DNA from: Comamonadaceae bacterium
GTDB taxonomy: Bacteria > Pseudomonadota > Gammaproteobacteria > Burkholderiales > Burkholderiaceae_C
NCBI GenBank assembly: GCA_947375135.1
Contig: CANCER010000001.1
Location: 124,001 to 188,000 of the forward strand
DNA length: 64,000 nucleotides
Reading direction: 5' to 3'
In this document: positions 10,014-21,008 of the stretch, one piece after another
Layout of the letters: each line of letters begins with the position of its first letter
Position numbering within the stretch: the first letter of the stretch is position 1
Notes under the pieces: model-generated
Told to the model about the DNA's origin: nothing
The model's database searches: none
What the model saw: only the letters and a program-made list of their open reading frames with translations
Program-made: the position numbers and the translations under genes

Positions 10014-11054
10014 CTATTTGGAGGCCAGGCTCTGCGTCACCGGGCCCGCCAACTCGGGGTAGTCGGCCACCATGGGCGTGCCATTGAGGGGCTTGTAGGC
10101 GCCCTGGTGGCAGGTCGCGCAGTTGGCCTTGGCCACATCGCCCAGCTCGCCCTTGCGGTGTGCGGGGAAGGTATCGGCCAGCGGCTCCAGAAAGTCGTTG
10201 TTCAGCGAGCGGGCCATGCGGATGCCGTACCAGGCCACCGCCCGTTGCGGCGGGTTGCCCTGCCAGGACTGGAAGGACCGCGTGTTGTGGCAATAGGTGC
10301 AGTTCACACCCAGCGATTGCGACAGGTGCGTCATCAGCCCATAGGTCCATTCCGCCTGCTTGATGGAGTGGCGGTTACCCGAGGGCAAGGCCGTGGGGCC
10401 GTTGACGCGGATGTCCTCCTGGCCCAGCAGAAAGGGGGTGAACGGATCGTTGGGCAGGGACGACAGATTGACCGCCGGGTCGGGGCTGTTCTGGCCGGCC
10501 TTGTCGCCGATGAAGTTGGAGCCATAGGGCTGGGGGTTGGAACGGAACCAGACCTGCTGCGGAATGGCGTTGCCACGGTGGCAGGTGTAGCAGGTCACGC
10601 CGGTTCCGGCCACGTGGGTCTTCCACTCGCTGTTGACGGTGCGTGTCATCTCCAGCATGCGCCGCGCCACGACCTTGGTGTACTTGCTGTCTTCGGCAAA
10701 GTTGGCCGGGTTGTGGCAATAGATGCAGCCTTCGTTGGGAGCCACCCAAGTCGTCATGGAGGCCATCAGGCGGGTGAACTGGGCGACACTAAGGTCACCC
10801 ACCACCTTGACGTTTTTGAATACGACCGACGCCCTGGGGCCATCCACCGCTGCGGGTGGCAGTGGCACCGGTGCGGTGTGGTTGTCCAGATTGGCTTCGA
10901 CGATGCGCGGGTTGTAAACCTGCAGCATGCCGGTGCCACGGTAGCCACGTTGCACCGAGTCCATGCTGGGGCGCTCGCAGCCCACGAGCAAAAAGGCCAA
11001 TGCCATCAGCGCCAGGCGCAGCCTGTTGCCGGAGGTGAAGAGAAACGGTGTCAT
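10014..11054 (-). CDS. pufC: Photosynthetic reaction centre tetraheme cytochrome c subunit (lipoprotein)
   Basis: Four CXXCH motifs (CIYCH, CYTCH, CTYCH, CATCH); lipobox LVGC; downstream of pufM. Confidence 0.96.
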   Translation of the reverse strand: MTPFLFTSGNRLRLALMALAFLLVGCERPSMDSVQRGYRGTGMLQVYNPRIVEANLDNHTAPVPLPPAAVDGPRASVVFKNVKVVGDLSVAQFTRLMASMTTWVAPNEGCIYCHNPANFAEDSKYTKVVARRMLEMTRTVNSEWKTHVAGTGVTCYTCHRGNAIPQQVWFRSNPQPYGSNFIGDKAGQNSPDPAVNLSSLPNDPFTPFLLGQEDIRVNGPTALPSGNRHSIKQAEWTYGLMTHLSQSLGVNCTYCHNTRSFQSWQGNPPQRAVAWYGIRMARSLNNDFLEPLADTFPAHRKGELGDVAKANCATCHQGAYKPLNGTPMVADYPELAGPVTQSLASK

Positions 11055-12028
11055 GGCTTCACTCCTTGCAGCAGGGTGGGATCAATCACTTGGGGGAACA
11101 CGGCCGGGTATGGCGGCACTACGCCGTGCTTCATGGACCAGAGGTACCAGTTATCCACCACCGTGCCGGTGAGCAGAATGCCGATGCCACCGACCAGCGG
11201 GCACAACACTGCAAACCACCAGGCCCAGCGGTGAATCGATTCCATGGTGGCGTTGAAGCCCATGGTCCAGCGCCAGAACAGGGCAGCACGCTCAGACGCC
11301 GTACCTCGGTCCACGATCTGCTCCACCTCGCGCTCGCCGCCGAAGCGGGTCACCGCCAGGATGGTGGCGCCGTGCATGGCAAACAGCAGCGTAGAGCCAT
11401 ACAGGAACACGATGGAGAGCGCATGGAAGGGGTTGTAAAACAGGTTGCCATAGCGCAAGGAGAAGGCCGCCGTCCAGTCCAGGTGCGGGAAGATGCCGAA
11501 GGGCACTGCCTCACCCCAGGAGCCCATCAGGACGGGGCGGAAAAAGCCCAGCACCAGAAAAAGCCAGATAGCCGCCAGGAAGGCCCAAGGCACATGGGTG
11601 CCCAGCCCCAATTCGCGGGAGCGCCGGTAGGTGCGCAACCACCACAGAAACAGCGAGGCTGTCAGGAAGCCACCGGCCATCAGCCACCAGCCACCCTGGT
11701 TGAGTGGCGGCAGATGCAGCCCGTAACTCGGCGGCGGCGGCTCCAGCGCCAGCCAGAACAGCTGGCGCACAAACTGCACCGGGTTCCAGTGCACCGATGC
11801 CAGCATGTTCAGGCCGATGATGTTGAAAGCGATCATGCCGCACACCAGCGAGGCCAGTCCCAGGGCACCGAGGTAGATCGGGCCGATCTGCGCGTTGCCC
11901 AGCTTGCCCGCCCAGTACGAGGCAAAGGGCTGGCCCAGGCGCGGGCTGTTGCCCCGGCCCAGTTCAACGCCGTGGTGCAGCGGTCCCGTGGCTTGCACGG
12001 TCGTGAAAAGATTTTGGTATTCAGCCAT
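11051..12028 (-). CDS. pufM: Photosynthetic reaction centre M subunit
   Basis: [13 protein letters not shown]...[23 protein letters not shown]...[17 protein letters not shown]...[18 protein letters not shown]. Confidence 0.97.
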   Translation of the reverse strand: MAEYQNLFTTVQATGPLHHGVELGRGNSPRLGQPFASYWAGKLGNAQIGPIYLGALGLASLVCGMIAFNIIGLNMLASVHWNPVQFVRQLFWLALEPPPPSYGLHLPPLNQGGWWLMAGGFLTASLFLWWLRTYRRSRELGLGTHVPWAFLAAIWLFLVLGFFRPVLMGSWGEAVPFGIFPHLDWTAAFSLRYGNLFYNPFHALSIVFLYGSTLLFAMHGATILAVTRFGGEREVEQIVDRGTASERAALFWRWTMGFNATMESIHRWAWWFAVLCPLVGGIGILLTGTVVDNWYLWSMKHGVVPPYPAVFPQVIDPTLLQGVKP

Positions 12029-12040
12029 TGCCTGCTCCCG

Positions 12041-12868
12041 TTATTGCTGCCAGATCGGCATGTTCAGCCACCAGCTCCACCATTCGGGCCAGCCACGGCT
12101 CCAGAACGGGCCACTCAAAACAATGCACAGCGCGCTGAACAGCACGGCAGCCAGTGCCAGGAACAGGCCCAGGCGGTGAATGCCCAGCGTGCCGATGGAG
12201 TAGCCCACGATGTCCTTGAAGAAGGTGTCCTCGTGCTCCGGCGTTTTGACCACTTCGCCCGCCTTGGGGTTGGCCGCCGACAAAATCAGGCCGCCATGCA
12301 GCGAGAGCGCAAACGTGGTGGCAAAGAAGAAACTCACGGCCAGCATGTGGGCCGGGTTGTAGTGAAAGTGCAGGTACTGGTAACCCACATTGGACACCCA
12401 GTCCAGGTGGCTGTAGATGCCATACGGAAAGCCGTGGCCCCAGGCACCCAGGAGCACAGGGCGTATCACTTCCAGCGTGAAGTAGGCAAAGATGGCGACA
12501 AAGAAGGCAGCGGGCACGTGGTACCCCATGCCCAGCTTGCGGCAGATTTCCACCTCGCGCGCGGCCCAGGACACAAACGCCCCCAGTGCGCAGATGGTGA
12601 TGAGCTGCCACAGGCCCCCTTGCATCAGCGGCGCGGGTCGCAGGCCCCAGGAAAGATCGGGCGGCGCAATGCTGATCTGCCAGAGATTCCAGGTCGGGCC
12701 CATGGCGGCGCCCCAGAGAATCAGGGCGGTGCCGATGAGGCTGAAAAAGACGGTGGTGATGCCGAAAAAGCCGACATAAAACGGCCCCACCCAAAAGTCG
12801 AACAAGTCGCCCCCGAGCAGAGTGCCACCACGGACTCTGTATTTTTTTTCAAAGCTAAGCATGGCCAT
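12041..12868 (-). CDS. pufL: Photosynthetic reaction centre L subunit
   Basis: [36 protein letters not shown]...[22 protein letters not shown]. Confidence 0.97.
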   Translation of the reverse strand: MAMLSFEKKYRVRGGTLLGGDLFDFWVGPFYVGFFGITTVFFSLIGTALILWGAAMGPTWNLWQISIAPPDLSWGLRPAPLMQGGLWQLITICALGAFVSWAAREVEICRKLGMGYHVPAAFFVAIFAYFTLEVIRPVLLGAWGHGFPYGIYSHLDWVSNVGYQYLHFHYNPAHMLAVSFFFATTFALSLHGGLILSAANPKAGEVVKTPEHEDTFFKDIVGYSIGTLGIHRLGLFLALAAVLFSALCIVLSGPFWSRGWPEWWSWWLNMPIWQQ

Positions 12869-12907
12869 GACGGGGCTCCTGGGCAGCGGATGTGCAGTTC
12901 ATGTTCT

Positions 12908-12962
12908 AGAAAAAAAGAGGGAAGCAGACACCGGGCTGAAGGGACTTCGGTTCAGTGTCTGC
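12908..12962 (-). promoter_or_regulatory. pufA-pufL intercistronic hairpin with downstream T tract
   Basis: On minus strand GCAGACAC...GTGTCTGC stem followed by CTTCCCTCTTTTTTTC; located in the pufA-pufL gap. Confidence 0.7.
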
Positions 12963-12971
12963 CAGGTGCAG

Positions 12972-13175
12972 TTACGACTTGATCGCAGGCACTGCGGGCG
13001 GCAACGGTGCGTTTTGCGCTGTTGCTGATGCCACGGGTTTCTTTGCGCCGTCGAGCCAGTTGAACTTGTTGGTGCTCAGCAGGATGAGGTGAATCATCGC
13101 GGCCAAAGCAAAGAGGAAAATTCCCTGAACCACCATGGCCCGAAGGGGATCGAAAAGTCGCCAAATACGCCACAT
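12972..13175 (-). CDS. pufA: LH1 alpha polypeptide
   Basis: [41 protein letters not shown]. Confidence 0.96.
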   Translation of the reverse strand: MWRIWRLFDPLRAMVVQGIFLFALAAMIHLILLSTNKFNWLDGAKKPVASATAQNAPLPPAVPAIKS

Positions 13176-13185
13176 AAAAGTACTC

Positions 13186-13413
13186 CTAAAAAATGTGGGA
13201 CAAGAAGGTGTAGATACCAGCGTTCACCCCGGAGAAGATGTTTGTCATGTTCTCGGCACCAGGCAGCCAGTTCTTCCATGACATGCCAAGCACCTGGCCA
13301 ACGGCAGCAACGAACAAAAGCAGGACAAAACACGGTACAAAGACCAGGGCAAACGTCAGCTTGTCACCCTTGGCAGGGTGGTGGGCTTCCGATAAATGCG
13401 GGTTTACGAACAT
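13186..13413 (-). CDS. 75-aa membrane protein encoded between pufB and pufA
   Basis: [81 protein letters not shown]; its stop codon overlaps the pufA SD (TAGGAGT). Confidence 0.85.
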   Translation of the reverse strand: MFVNPHLSEAHHPAKGDKLTFALVFVPCFVLLLFVAAVGQVLGMSWKNWLPGAENMTNIFSGVNAGIYTFLSHIF

Positions 13414-13445
13414 GGTTTAACTCCGATGAAAGTTGTCTGTCCGGT

Positions 13446-13589
13446 TCAGAACCAGGGTCGCCATGCCCAGACCAGGATGTGGGCGACCACGGCAACCGCC
13501 GTGAAACCCACCATTCCCTGCATCCAGTAATGGTGAAACTCCTGAGCTTCCTCGTCAGTCAGTCCGGATATGGAATTCGGATTCGACAT
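13446..13589 (-). CDS. pufB: LH1 beta polypeptide
   Basis: Hand translation: [47 protein letters not shown] (absent from the ORF track because it is short). Confidence 0.96.
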   Translation of the reverse strand: MSNPNSISGLTDEEAQEFHHYWMQGMVGFTAVAVVAHILVWAWRPWF

Positions 13590-13723
13590 GCGCTCGCTCC
13601 TTTTCTAAAACGACCTTGCGGCCACCACTGCGCTAAGCCCGCGCAGCAAGGGCAGCCGTGGCGGAATGCCACGACGTTCGGTGGATGACAGGGCTTGCGG
13701 CCCGGCATCGAATGTGTGGCGGG

Positions 13724-15202
13724 TCATGCAGGCACCCCCATTCCCAGCGCACGGCTGGCCTGGTCGACATGGGCATCGCCCACGCTGGCTGCGGCGGCTT
13801 CGCGGGCATGGCGCTCGGCCAGGTCGCGCAACTGTTTGGCCGCAGAAATCTGGATCAGCACCGGCTGGCTCTGCACGATGTCGCGCAGCCGCGCCTGTGC
13901 CGACTCTTCCCAGATGGCGTTGGGCACCACCACGCCGCGTGCGTGCGTGGGGTCGACCCGGTCCATCTCGGTGCCCAGGGGCAGGATGTGGAACAGCGCA
14001 TCAAAGAGCGCGTTGCAAACTTCCTGAATCAGGTAGGTGGCGCCGCTGTAGCCCATGAAGGGCGTGCCGGTGTGGCGGCGGATGATGGCACCCGGAAACG
14101 AGGCTGGGATAAAGGCCGCACGCATGGGGCCTGCGCCACCGGCTTCGGCCAGGTACATACGCTCGTTGTAGCTGCCAAACATGATGAGCGGCGTCTGCGT
14201 TTTGCACATCTGGCGGATGGCCTGGTTGTCGGTCTTGGTACCTGCGGTGCGCGACACCGCAAACTTGCAGGGCAGGCCCATCTCCACTTCCAGAAAATGG
14301 CGGATGCCCCGCGTGTAGGTTTCGGTGGCGACGATGGCAAAGCTGGCGGTGGAGAAAAAGTCCTGCGTCACCGAGCGCCACAGGTCCCACAGCGGTTTGA
14401 GCGTGGTGTGGCGTTCGCGCTCGATAAAGGGCTCGGGGTCCAGGCCCAGCAGTTCGCCGAGCTTGCGCAAGAACTGGGTCGTGCTGTGCAGTCCGATGGG
14501 GGCTTGCAGATAAGGGCGCTCCAGCGCCTCGCACAGCATGCGGCCGAACTCACGGTACATGCAGATGTTGACATCGGCCTCCACCAGGCGCGACACATCG
14601 GCCACGTGGCTGGTCAGCGGGAACACCATGTTGATGTCCGCACCCATGCCCTGCACCAGGCGGCGGATTTCGGCCAGGTCGCTGGGGGAATTGAAGGTGC
14701 CATAGGCCGGGCCGATGATGTTGACCCGCGGCTTCTCGCCGGCCGGGCGTTCGGCAAAGGGCTTGCGGGCAGGCACCTGGCGCAGGCCGTATTCGGTCCA
14801 CAGCCAGTACATGGCGCGGTTGGCGCACTGCCACTGGTCTTCGTCAATCGTGCGCGGCAAAAAGCGCAGGATGTTGGTGCCTTCGGGCGTGACGCCGCCA
14901 CCAATCATTTCGGCAATCGAGCCGGTCACCACCACGGCGGGCAGATCGGGGTCCAGCGTGGCGTGGGCACGCTTCATGGCGCCTTCGGTGCCTTCGCGTC
15001 CCAGTTGCTCTTCACCCAGGCCGGTCACCACAATGGGCAACTCGTGCGGGGGCAAGGCATCGGTGTAATGCAGCACGGAGGTCACCGGCAGGTTCTCGCA
15101 GCCCACCGGGCCGTCAATGACGACCTGCAAGCCCTTGATGGCGGTGAACACATACACCGCCCCCCAGTAGCCGCCGGCCCGGTCGTGGTCTATGACAAAC
15201 AT
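13724..15202 (-). CDS. bchZ: Chlorophyllide a reductase subunit Z
   Basis: [72 protein letters not shown] overlap with bchY. Confidence 0.96.
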   Translation of the reverse strand: MFVIDHDRAGGYWGAVYVFTAIKGLQVVIDGPVGCENLPVTSVLHYTDALPPHELPIVVTGLGEEQLGREGTEGAMKRAHATLDPDLPAVVVTGSIAEMIGGGVTPEGTNILRFLPRTIDEDQWQCANRAMYWLWTEYGLRQVPARKPFAERPAGEKPRVNIIGPAYGTFNSPSDLAEIRRLVQGMGADINMVFPLTSHVADVSRLVEADVNICMYREFGRMLCEALERPYLQAPIGLHSTTQFLRKLGELLGLDPEPFIERERHTTLKPLWDLWRSVTQDFFSTASFAIVATETYTRGIRHFLEVEMGLPCKFAVSRTAGTKTDNQAIRQMCKTQTPLIMFGSYNERMYLAEAGGAGPMRAAFIPASFPGAIIRRHTGTPFMGYSGATYLIQEVCNALFDALFHILPLGTEMDRVDPTHARGVVVPNAIWEESAQARLRDIVQSQPVLIQISAAKQLRDLAERHAREAAAASVGDAHVDQASRALGMGVPA

Positions 15203-16764
15203 CAGCCCATCTCCTCGGCTTTGCGCTTTTTGAGCAAACGCGCCAACTGGCGTTTGGTCTCGGCGCGGAACTCGGGGCGGTCTTGCGGCACGTCTTCCCA
15301 CACGCCGGAAGCGTGGCCGGCGCCCACCTGACCAAAAAAGCCGGACATGGCATCAAAGCGGGCCTGGTTGCCTATGGCGGCCTGCACCACCTGCACCAGC
15401 GACCCGGCTCCAGCTACGCCCATCAGGGGCCGGGCGGAAATCAGGTTGGTGAAGTACAGCGAGGGGATGGACAGCTGTTTGGCCTTTTGCACCACCGGGG
15501 TGGTGCCCACGGCGAGTTGCGGCCTATATTCATGGACGGCAGCCAGGTCCTGCTCCAGCGAGGCACGGAATTGCACTTGCACACCGTGCGCCTGCAGCCA
15601 GTCGGCGTCCGCCGCATTCCAGGGCGTGGCCGGACAGGCCGAACCGACATAGCGCAAATCGGCACCGCACTCCACCAGCAGGCGGCCTACCAGCAGCTCG
15701 GAGCCCTCATAGCCGCTGAGCGTGATGCGCCCTGTAATGGGTTTGGCAGCCAGTAGCGGGCGCATGGCAGCCAGGGCCTGGTTGCGGGCCAGATCGATCT
15801 TTTCCTGGCCCACACCACAGGCGTGGCCAATGGCCTGCAGCCAAGCCTGCGTGCCCTCCAGCCCCACCGGAGCCGAGCCGATGACGGGGCGGCCCGCCGC
15901 CTGAAACTCGCGCACGCTGGCGGTGTAAAAGGGATGGATGGCGGCCACGGCGGCGCAGTCCAGCGCGGCGTAGAGCTCGCGCCATTCGCGTGTGGGCACC
16001 ACCGGCCCGGCCGCCAGACCCATGGGGGCCAGCAGATGCGCAATGCCCACCGGGTCGGCGGGGAACATTTCGCCCAGGAGCGTGACCGTGGGCTTGTCGT
16101 TGATGCCGGCACGCGGAGCCTGCACCGGGCCGTTCAGAATCTCCTGGCGGGCGTAGCGCAGCATGGCGCCAGCCAGCACGTCCTTGGCCTCTGCGTGGGT
16201 GGGCACGCCAAAGCCGGGCACGTCGATGCCGATGACGCGCACGCCGTTGATCTCCTTGGGCAGCAGCTGCAGCGGCACACCGCTGGCGCTGGGCACGCAC
16301 AGGTTGATGATGACGATGGCGTCGTATTGCGCCGGGTCGGCCTGGGCATGCACGGCTTCGCGGATGTCTTCAAACAGCTTGCCGGTGACCAGGGTCTCGG
16401 AGTTGAACGGCACATAGCCGACGCTGCGGCGCGCACCGTAGAAGTGCGAGGTAAAGGTCAGTCCATACACGCAGCAGGCCGAGCCCGACAGGATGGTGGC
16501 AGTGCGGCGCATGCGCAGCCCCACACGCAGCGAACCAAAGGCCGGGCACATGCTTTGGGGCTGGTCGTGCGGGCCGGCCTGCTCCTTGCGCGGATAGTCC
16601 TTCGCGTACTGCGCCAGGATCTCGGATTTGCCGGCGGCCTTGGCCGCCGAGAGCAGTTGCTCGCCACCCGCGTGACAGCCCATGCCGTCGCCTTCGAGTG
16701 CGGTGGTTTGCGCAGTGCGGGGAGTCAGCGACTCCACCGGAACAATGGGTATGGTGGTGGACAT
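15202..16764 (-). CDS. bchY: Chlorophyllide a reductase subunit Y
   Basis: [22 protein letters not shown]...[52 protein letters not shown]. Confidence 0.96.
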   Translation of the reverse strand: MSTTIPIVPVESLTPRTAQTTALEGDGMGCHAGGEQLLSAAKAAGKSEILAQYAKDYPRKEQAGPHDQPQSMCPAFGSLRVGLRMRRTATILSGSACCVYGLTFTSHFYGARRSVGYVPFNSETLVTGKLFEDIREAVHAQADPAQYDAIVIINLCVPSASGVPLQLLPKEINGVRVIGIDVPGFGVPTHAEAKDVLAGAMLRYARQEILNGPVQAPRAGINDKPTVTLLGEMFPADPVGIAHLLAPMGLAAGPVVPTREWRELYAALDCAAVAAIHPFYTASVREFQAAGRPVIGSAPVGLEGTQAWLQAIGHACGVGQEKIDLARNQALAAMRPLLAAKPITGRITLSGYEGSELLVGRLLVECGADLRYVGSACPATPWNAADADWLQAHGVQVQFRASLEQDLAAVHEYRPQLAVGTTPVVQKAKQLSIPSLYFTNLISARPLMGVAGAGSLVQVVQAAIGNQARFDAMSGFFGQVGAGHASGVWEDVPQDRPEFRAETKRQLARLLKKRKAEEMG

Positions 16765-16793
16765 GGTGGTGGGCGTGGTGGTAGGGGCGCTGT

Positions 16794-17804
16794 TCAGGCC
16801 GCGTCGTAAACCACTTCCAGGCTGGGCTTGATCACTTCATGGCGGCCCACCATGTCAAAGGTGGTGGCCGGCTCCAGCACCACATTGCGGCCGGTCACAT
16901 CGGCGCTGAACAGGCCCAGCAACTGGTCCTGGGTCTGCGGCTTGGGGCGCACCGGCGGTGCCTCACCCACATTGACGGCCAGTTGCTCGAACAGCGGGCC
17001 CCATTCGCTGCCGGGGATGCCGATGATTTCGTAGCTGGCGCTCTTGCGGCGTATGTCATCGTGGGCCGGAATGGCGGCCAGCACCGGGATGCCAGCGTTG
17101 GCCGCAAAGGCTGCGGCCTCGCCCGTACCGTCGTCCTTGTTGATGACCATGCCGGCCACGCCGACGTTGCCGCCGAGCTTGCGGAAATACTCCACCGCCG
17201 AGCACACGTTGTTGGCCACGTACAGCGACTGCAGGTCGTTGCTGCCCACAACAATCACCTTCTGGCACATGTCGCGGGCAATCGGCAGGCCAAAGCCGCC
17301 GCACACCACGTCGCCCAGAAAGTCCAGCAGCACGTAGTCAAAGCCCCAGTCATGAAAACCGAGCTTTTCCAGCGTCTCAAATCCGTGGATGATGCCGCGC
17401 CCGCCGCAGCCGCGCCCGACTTCCGGGCCACCGAGTTCCATGGCAAAAACCCCGTCGCGCTTGAAGCAGACATCGCTGATGCTGACCGCCTGGCCGGCCA
17501 GCTTCAGGCGGGAAGACGTCTCAATGATGGTGGGGCAGGCCTTGCCGCCGAACAGCAGGCTGGTGGTGTCGCTCTTGGGGTCGCAACCGATGAGCAGCAC
17601 CTTCTTGCCCTGCTGCGCCATCATGTAACTGAGGTTGGCCAGGGTGAAGCTCTTGCCAATGCCACCCTTGCCGTAGATGGCAATGATCTGCGTCTCCTTG
17701 GTGGGGGCGCCGGTGTGGACCGGGGCCGGCTCGGCGGCTGCCTCCTGGCGCAGGCGCTCGACAAATTTGAGGGGTTGCTCGGCAGGGGTTTGGGGGTTCG
17801 TCAT
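16794..17804 (-). CDS. bchX: Chlorophyllide a reductase iron protein subunit X
   Basis: P-loop IAIYGKGGIGKSFTLANLSYMMAQQGKKVLLIGCDPKSDTTSLLFGG. Confidence 0.97.
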   Translation of the reverse strand: MTNPQTPAEQPLKFVERLRQEAAAEPAPVHTGAPTKETQIIAIYGKGGIGKSFTLANLSYMMAQQGKKVLLIGCDPKSDTTSLLFGGKACPTIIETSSRLKLAGQAVSISDVCFKRDGVFAMELGGPEVGRGCGGRGIIHGFETLEKLGFHDWGFDYVLLDFLGDVVCGGFGLPIARDMCQKVIVVGSNDLQSLYVANNVCSAVEYFRKLGGNVGVAGMVINKDDGTGEAAAFAANAGIPVLAAIPAHDDIRRKSASYEIIGIPGSEWGPLFEQLAVNVGEAPPVRPKPQTQDQLLGLFSADVTGRNVVLEPATTFDMVGRHEVIKPSLEVVYDAA

Positions 17805-18754
17805 GCGTTGGCACTCCAGTCCAGAATCATCTTGAGGCAGGCAGCATCGCCAAATGCCACTTCGTAAGCCGCGAGCGCCTTGGCGGGCGATTGGCTGTGC
17901 GTGACCAGGCCTTCGAGTGAGAGCCTGCCGTTGTGCACCAGTTCATTGACGGCCAGCAGGTCGGCGCGCTTCCATTCGGCTGCGGTGCGGATTTGCGCCT
18001 CGCGCATGAAGGCCGGCGCAAAGGCGAAGTGCAGGTCGTTTTTGTAGAAGCCGGCCAACACCACCTCACCACCGGGGGCCAGGCGCTGAATCAGCTGGTC
18101 CAGTAGGTGGGAGTCGCCGCTGACGTCGTAAATGGCCTTGTAGTCTTTGCGCGGGTCGGCGTCCGGATGGACTACGCGGTAGCCCTCGCCACCGGCCATG
18201 CGGCCGGCTTGTGTTTCCCACACCGTGGGGGCGGGGGCGCCGGAGGCCACCGTCATGCGCGCCAGCAAACGGCCCATGACGCCGTGGCCCACGATCAGGT
18301 CCGGCGGGTTGATGATCTGGCGCTTGCCGCCGCCGGACACCGCGTGGTAGGCGGTGGCGGCCAGGGCCAGCAAGACGGCGTTGGCGCCCAGGCGGTCTTC
18401 CACCGGCACCACGCGGTCCTGGTTCACCACCAACTGCGAGGCCGTGCCGCCAAACAAACTGCGCACGCCTTGCAGGCAGTTGGAGCCGGGCACAAACACC
18501 CGTTGACCCAGGTTGAGCGTGGAGCTGTCACTGGTTTTAACCACCCGGCCCACGGACTCGTAGCCGGGCACCAGCGGGTAACCCATGCCGGGAAAGGCCG
18601 GCATGCTGCCATCCCACAACAGGCGCTCGGTCCCGGTGCTGATACCGCTGTACTCCACTTCGACCTGAATCTGGCCTTCGGCCAGCTCCGCCAGGTCCAA
18701 AGACTGCACCGAGAGCTGACGCGGCTGATTGAATACGACGGCTTGTGATTTCAT
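17801..18754 (-). CDS. bchC: 2-desacetyl-2-hydroxyethyl bacteriochlorophyllide a dehydrogenase
   Basis: MKSQAVVFNQPRQLSVQSLDLAEL...YSGISTGTERLLWDGSMPAFPGMGYPLVPGYESVGRVV. Confidence 0.95.
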   Translation of the reverse strand: MKSQAVVFNQPRQLSVQSLDLAELAEGQIQVEVEYSGISTGTERLLWDGSMPAFPGMGYPLVPGYESVGRVVKTSDSSTLNLGQRVFVPGSNCLQGVRSLFGGTASQLVVNQDRVVPVEDRLGANAVLLALAATAYHAVSGGGKRQIINPPDLIVGHGVMGRLLARMTVASGAPAPTVWETQAGRMAGGEGYRVVHPDADPRKDYKAIYDVSGDSHLLDQLIQRLAPGGEVVLAGFYKNDLHFAFAPAFMREAQIRTAAEWKRADLLAVNELVHNGRLSLEGLVTHSQSPAKALAAYEVAFGDAACLKMILDWSANA

Positions 18755-18783
18755 GATGTTATTTTTAATCTTACACAAACAAA

Positions 18784-18801
18784 TGTAAATCTATATTTAC
18801 A
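18784..18801. promoter_or_regulatory. TGT-N12-ACA site (PpsR/CrtJ-type) upstream of bchC
   Basis: TGTAAATCTATATTTACA, near-perfect palindrome between the crtF stop and bchC start. Confidence 0.7.
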
Positions 18802-18827
18802 CTTTTCGGGGGAAATAGGGAAAACAC

Positions 18828-20000
18828 TTAGCCGCCGGGCTTGCGTGCGACCAGCAAGCGGGTGTGAATCGGCATGGCATTGGGGAGCAATTCCACATGC
18901 ATAAAGCCGGTGTCGTTGAGCATGCGGCTGAGCTCCGTCGGCGTGCGCAAGCGCCCCGCCCCCATGGCGAGCAGGTAGAAGTGGAAATAGGCGTCCCCGG
19001 TCTGTTCTTCCAGCGGCTCCTGCGCCATGGGTTCGGCCACCAACAAGGTGCCGCCCACCGGCAGTGCGTCATAAATTTTCTGGAACAGGGTGCGCACCTT
19101 GTCGTCCGGGTGGTCATGGGCCACGCGGATCAGGGTCACCAGATCGGCACCCTGCGGCAGGTCGTCCTCAAAGAAGCTGCCGGGGTGGTACTCCACTGCC
19201 GCTTGCAAGCCCTGCGTGGCGTGGTTCTGACGGGCCAGCGCCAGCACCTGCGGCAAGTCGAACAGCCGGATTTGCAGTCCCTTGTGGCGCTTGGCCAGCT
19301 CAGCAGCAAAGCGGCCCTTGCCCGCTCCTACATCCAATACGCAGCGGTAGGGGTCGAAGGCAAAGGTGTTGAGCACCTCATCCAGTACAAAGGTCTGGGA
19401 GGCCGCCATGAGTGCGGAGTAGCGGTCCACATGCTCCGCCTTGGCCTCTTTGGCCTGCGCGGGAGTCATCGCATGGGCGTAGGGCCAGTAGGCCGCCATC
19501 TGGCCGCTCCAGGCGTCGTGCAGGAACGCGGTGGGCTCAGCCAGGTCGCGGTACAGCAGGCTGTTGTGTTCAATCATGGCGCGAATACCCTCGTGCGCGG
19601 CAATCGGTACACCCAGCGGCCCCAGACCGAAACGCTGGCCGCTGCGCCGCTCCAGCAGTTTCAGCGACACGGCCGACAAGATCAGCCGCTGCAATGCGGC
19701 CTGCGGCATGTCGCAACGGCGGGACAGTTCTTCCAGGGTGGCCGGTGCTTCCTGCAGCAGGGCAAACAGCTTGAGCCGCACGCAGGAGAGCAATACCTGC
19801 GAGTACACAAAGCCGGACATGAGATCAAAAATCTGGCGGGTCCGACGCTGGGCAAACCACCGCGTCAAGGGGTTGGACAAGGCCAACCGGTAGAGGCCGG
19901 GGTGGGACATCCACGCCTCGACCTTGCGGTGTACGGTGTCCAGCCAAACGGGCGCAGGGGCGACTGCGGCGGTGTTTCGGGAGATGCCTGTGTGTTGCAT
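18828..20000 (-). CDS. crtF: Demethylspheroidene O-methyltransferase
   Basis: SAM motif CVLDVGAGKGRFAAELAKR; FDLMSGFVYSQVLLSCVRLKLFALL; between bchC and crtE. Confidence 0.93.
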   Translation of the reverse strand: MQHTGISRNTAAVAPAPVWLDTVHRKVEAWMSHPGLYRLALSNPLTRWFAQRRTRQIFDLMSGFVYSQVLLSCVRLKLFALLQEAPATLEELSRRCDMPQAALQRLILSAVSLKLLERRSGQRFGLGPLGVPIAAHEGIRAMIEHNSLLYRDLAEPTAFLHDAWSGQMAAYWPYAHAMTPAQAKEAKAEHVDRYSALMAASQTFVLDEVLNTFAFDPYRCVLDVGAGKGRFAAELAKRHKGLQIRLFDLPQVLALARQNHATQGLQAAVEYHPGSFFEDDLPQGADLVTLIRVAHDHPDDKVRTLFQKIYDALPVGGTLLVAEPMAQEPLEEQTGDAYFHFYLLAMGAGRLRTPTELSRMLNDTGFMHVELLPNAMPIHTRLLVARKPGG

Positions 20001-20025
20001 ATCAGTACCTGAATAAGTGGCGGAC

Positions 20026-20931
20026 TCAAGCAGAAAGTGCTGCTGCGGGTTGGACACCGGGCATGCGGTAGGCGGAGTAGGCCGCGCTGGGAACCAGTCG
20101 TTCGGACTCGTTGCGGACCAGGTGCTGCAGCATGCCGCGGCAGGTGCAAGCCGGCACGCTATCGACGGCTTTTTGGATCAGGTCCTGAAAATAGTCCAAC
20201 GCGCCTCCCAGACCCAATTCGCTGGCGGCGCTGGGACGGGTGTGCAAACAGTCTTGCCCCGTGGGCTTGCCCAGATCGGCACTCAAGCCCATGACGTCAC
20301 GGATGTCGTCTGCCACTTGGTAGGCTTCGCCAAGACAGGCGCCCAGCGCATACCAGGGCTGTGCTTCGCGTCCCGAAGCCAAGGCTCCGGCACAGGTGGA
20401 TGCGACGAACAGGGCGCCGGTTTTGGCGCGTTGGTAGCGGCCCAGGTCGGCGCGTGGTTCGCATTCCCAGGCCTGTCCGGCCACAATGCCATCGGGCAAA
20501 CCCACGCCGGAGGTCATGTTCTGCATCAGCGCAAGCAGGCGATCTGGCGCAGCGTGGCCCGCATTGAGCAGCACCTGGTAGGCCATCACGATGAGTGCAT
20601 CGCCTGTCAACAAGGCCAGCGGTTCACCAAAGGCCTTGTGCACCGTGGGCCGGCCCCGGCGGATGTCCGCATCGTCAAAGGCCGGCATGTCATCGTGAAC
20701 CAGGGAGGCGCAGTGCATCAGTTCGAGCGCGCTTGCGGCCGCATCGCTGAGCTGGGGCTGGTCATCACCGCAGGCAATGGCCACGGACAGGGTCAGCTGC
20801 GGGCGGATGCGCGCGCCACCGGAAAACACCGCATGGCGCATGGCCTCTACGAGGCGCGGTGGAGCCGCTTTGCCGACGGCACCCTCAAAACAAGACGCCA
20901 GGGACTGTTCGGCACGCTTTAATAGACTCAT
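20026..20931 (-). CDS. crtE: Geranylgeranyl diphosphate synthase
   Basis: LVHDDMPAFDDADIRRGRPTVH and YQVADDIRDVMG Asp-rich motifs. Confidence 0.95.
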   Translation of the reverse strand: MSLLKRAEQSLASCFEGAVGKAAPPRLVEAMRHAVFSGGARIRPQLTLSVAIACGDDQPQLSDAAASALELMHCASLVHDDMPAFDDADIRRGRPTVHKAFGEPLALLTGDALIVMAYQVLLNAGHAAPDRLLALMQNMTSGVGLPDGIVAGQAWECEPRADLGRYQRAKTGALFVASTCAGALASGREAQPWYALGACLGEAYQVADDIRDVMGLSADLGKPTGQDCLHTRPSAASELGLGGALDYFQDLIQKAVDSVPACTCRGMLQHLVRNESERLVPSAAYSAYRMPGVQPAAALSA

Positions 20932-20956
20932 GGTGACCTCGCTTTTTTCATCGATG

Positions 20957-20974
20957 TGTCATTTAAAATTGACA
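20957..20974. promoter_or_regulatory. TGT-N12-ACA site (PpsR/CrtJ-type) upstream of crtE
   Basis: TGTCATTTAAAATTGACA. Confidence 0.65.
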
Positions 20975-21008
20975 CGTGTAGGTGTCAATATAAACATTCA
21001 TAATTCTT

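Noticed and set aside
11048-12982. 644-aa plus-strand ORF
   Set aside because: Antisense to pufM/pufL, whose minus-strand translations match known reaction-centre subunits; long antisense ORFs are expected in GC-rich coding DNA
13658-15331. 557-aa plus-strand ORF
   Set aside because: Antisense to bchZ; no recognisable domain
18757-18775. Possible second PpsR site TGTTATTTTTAATCTTACA at the bchC start
   Set aside because: Spacing is N13 and it overlaps the start region; only the exact N12 site was kept
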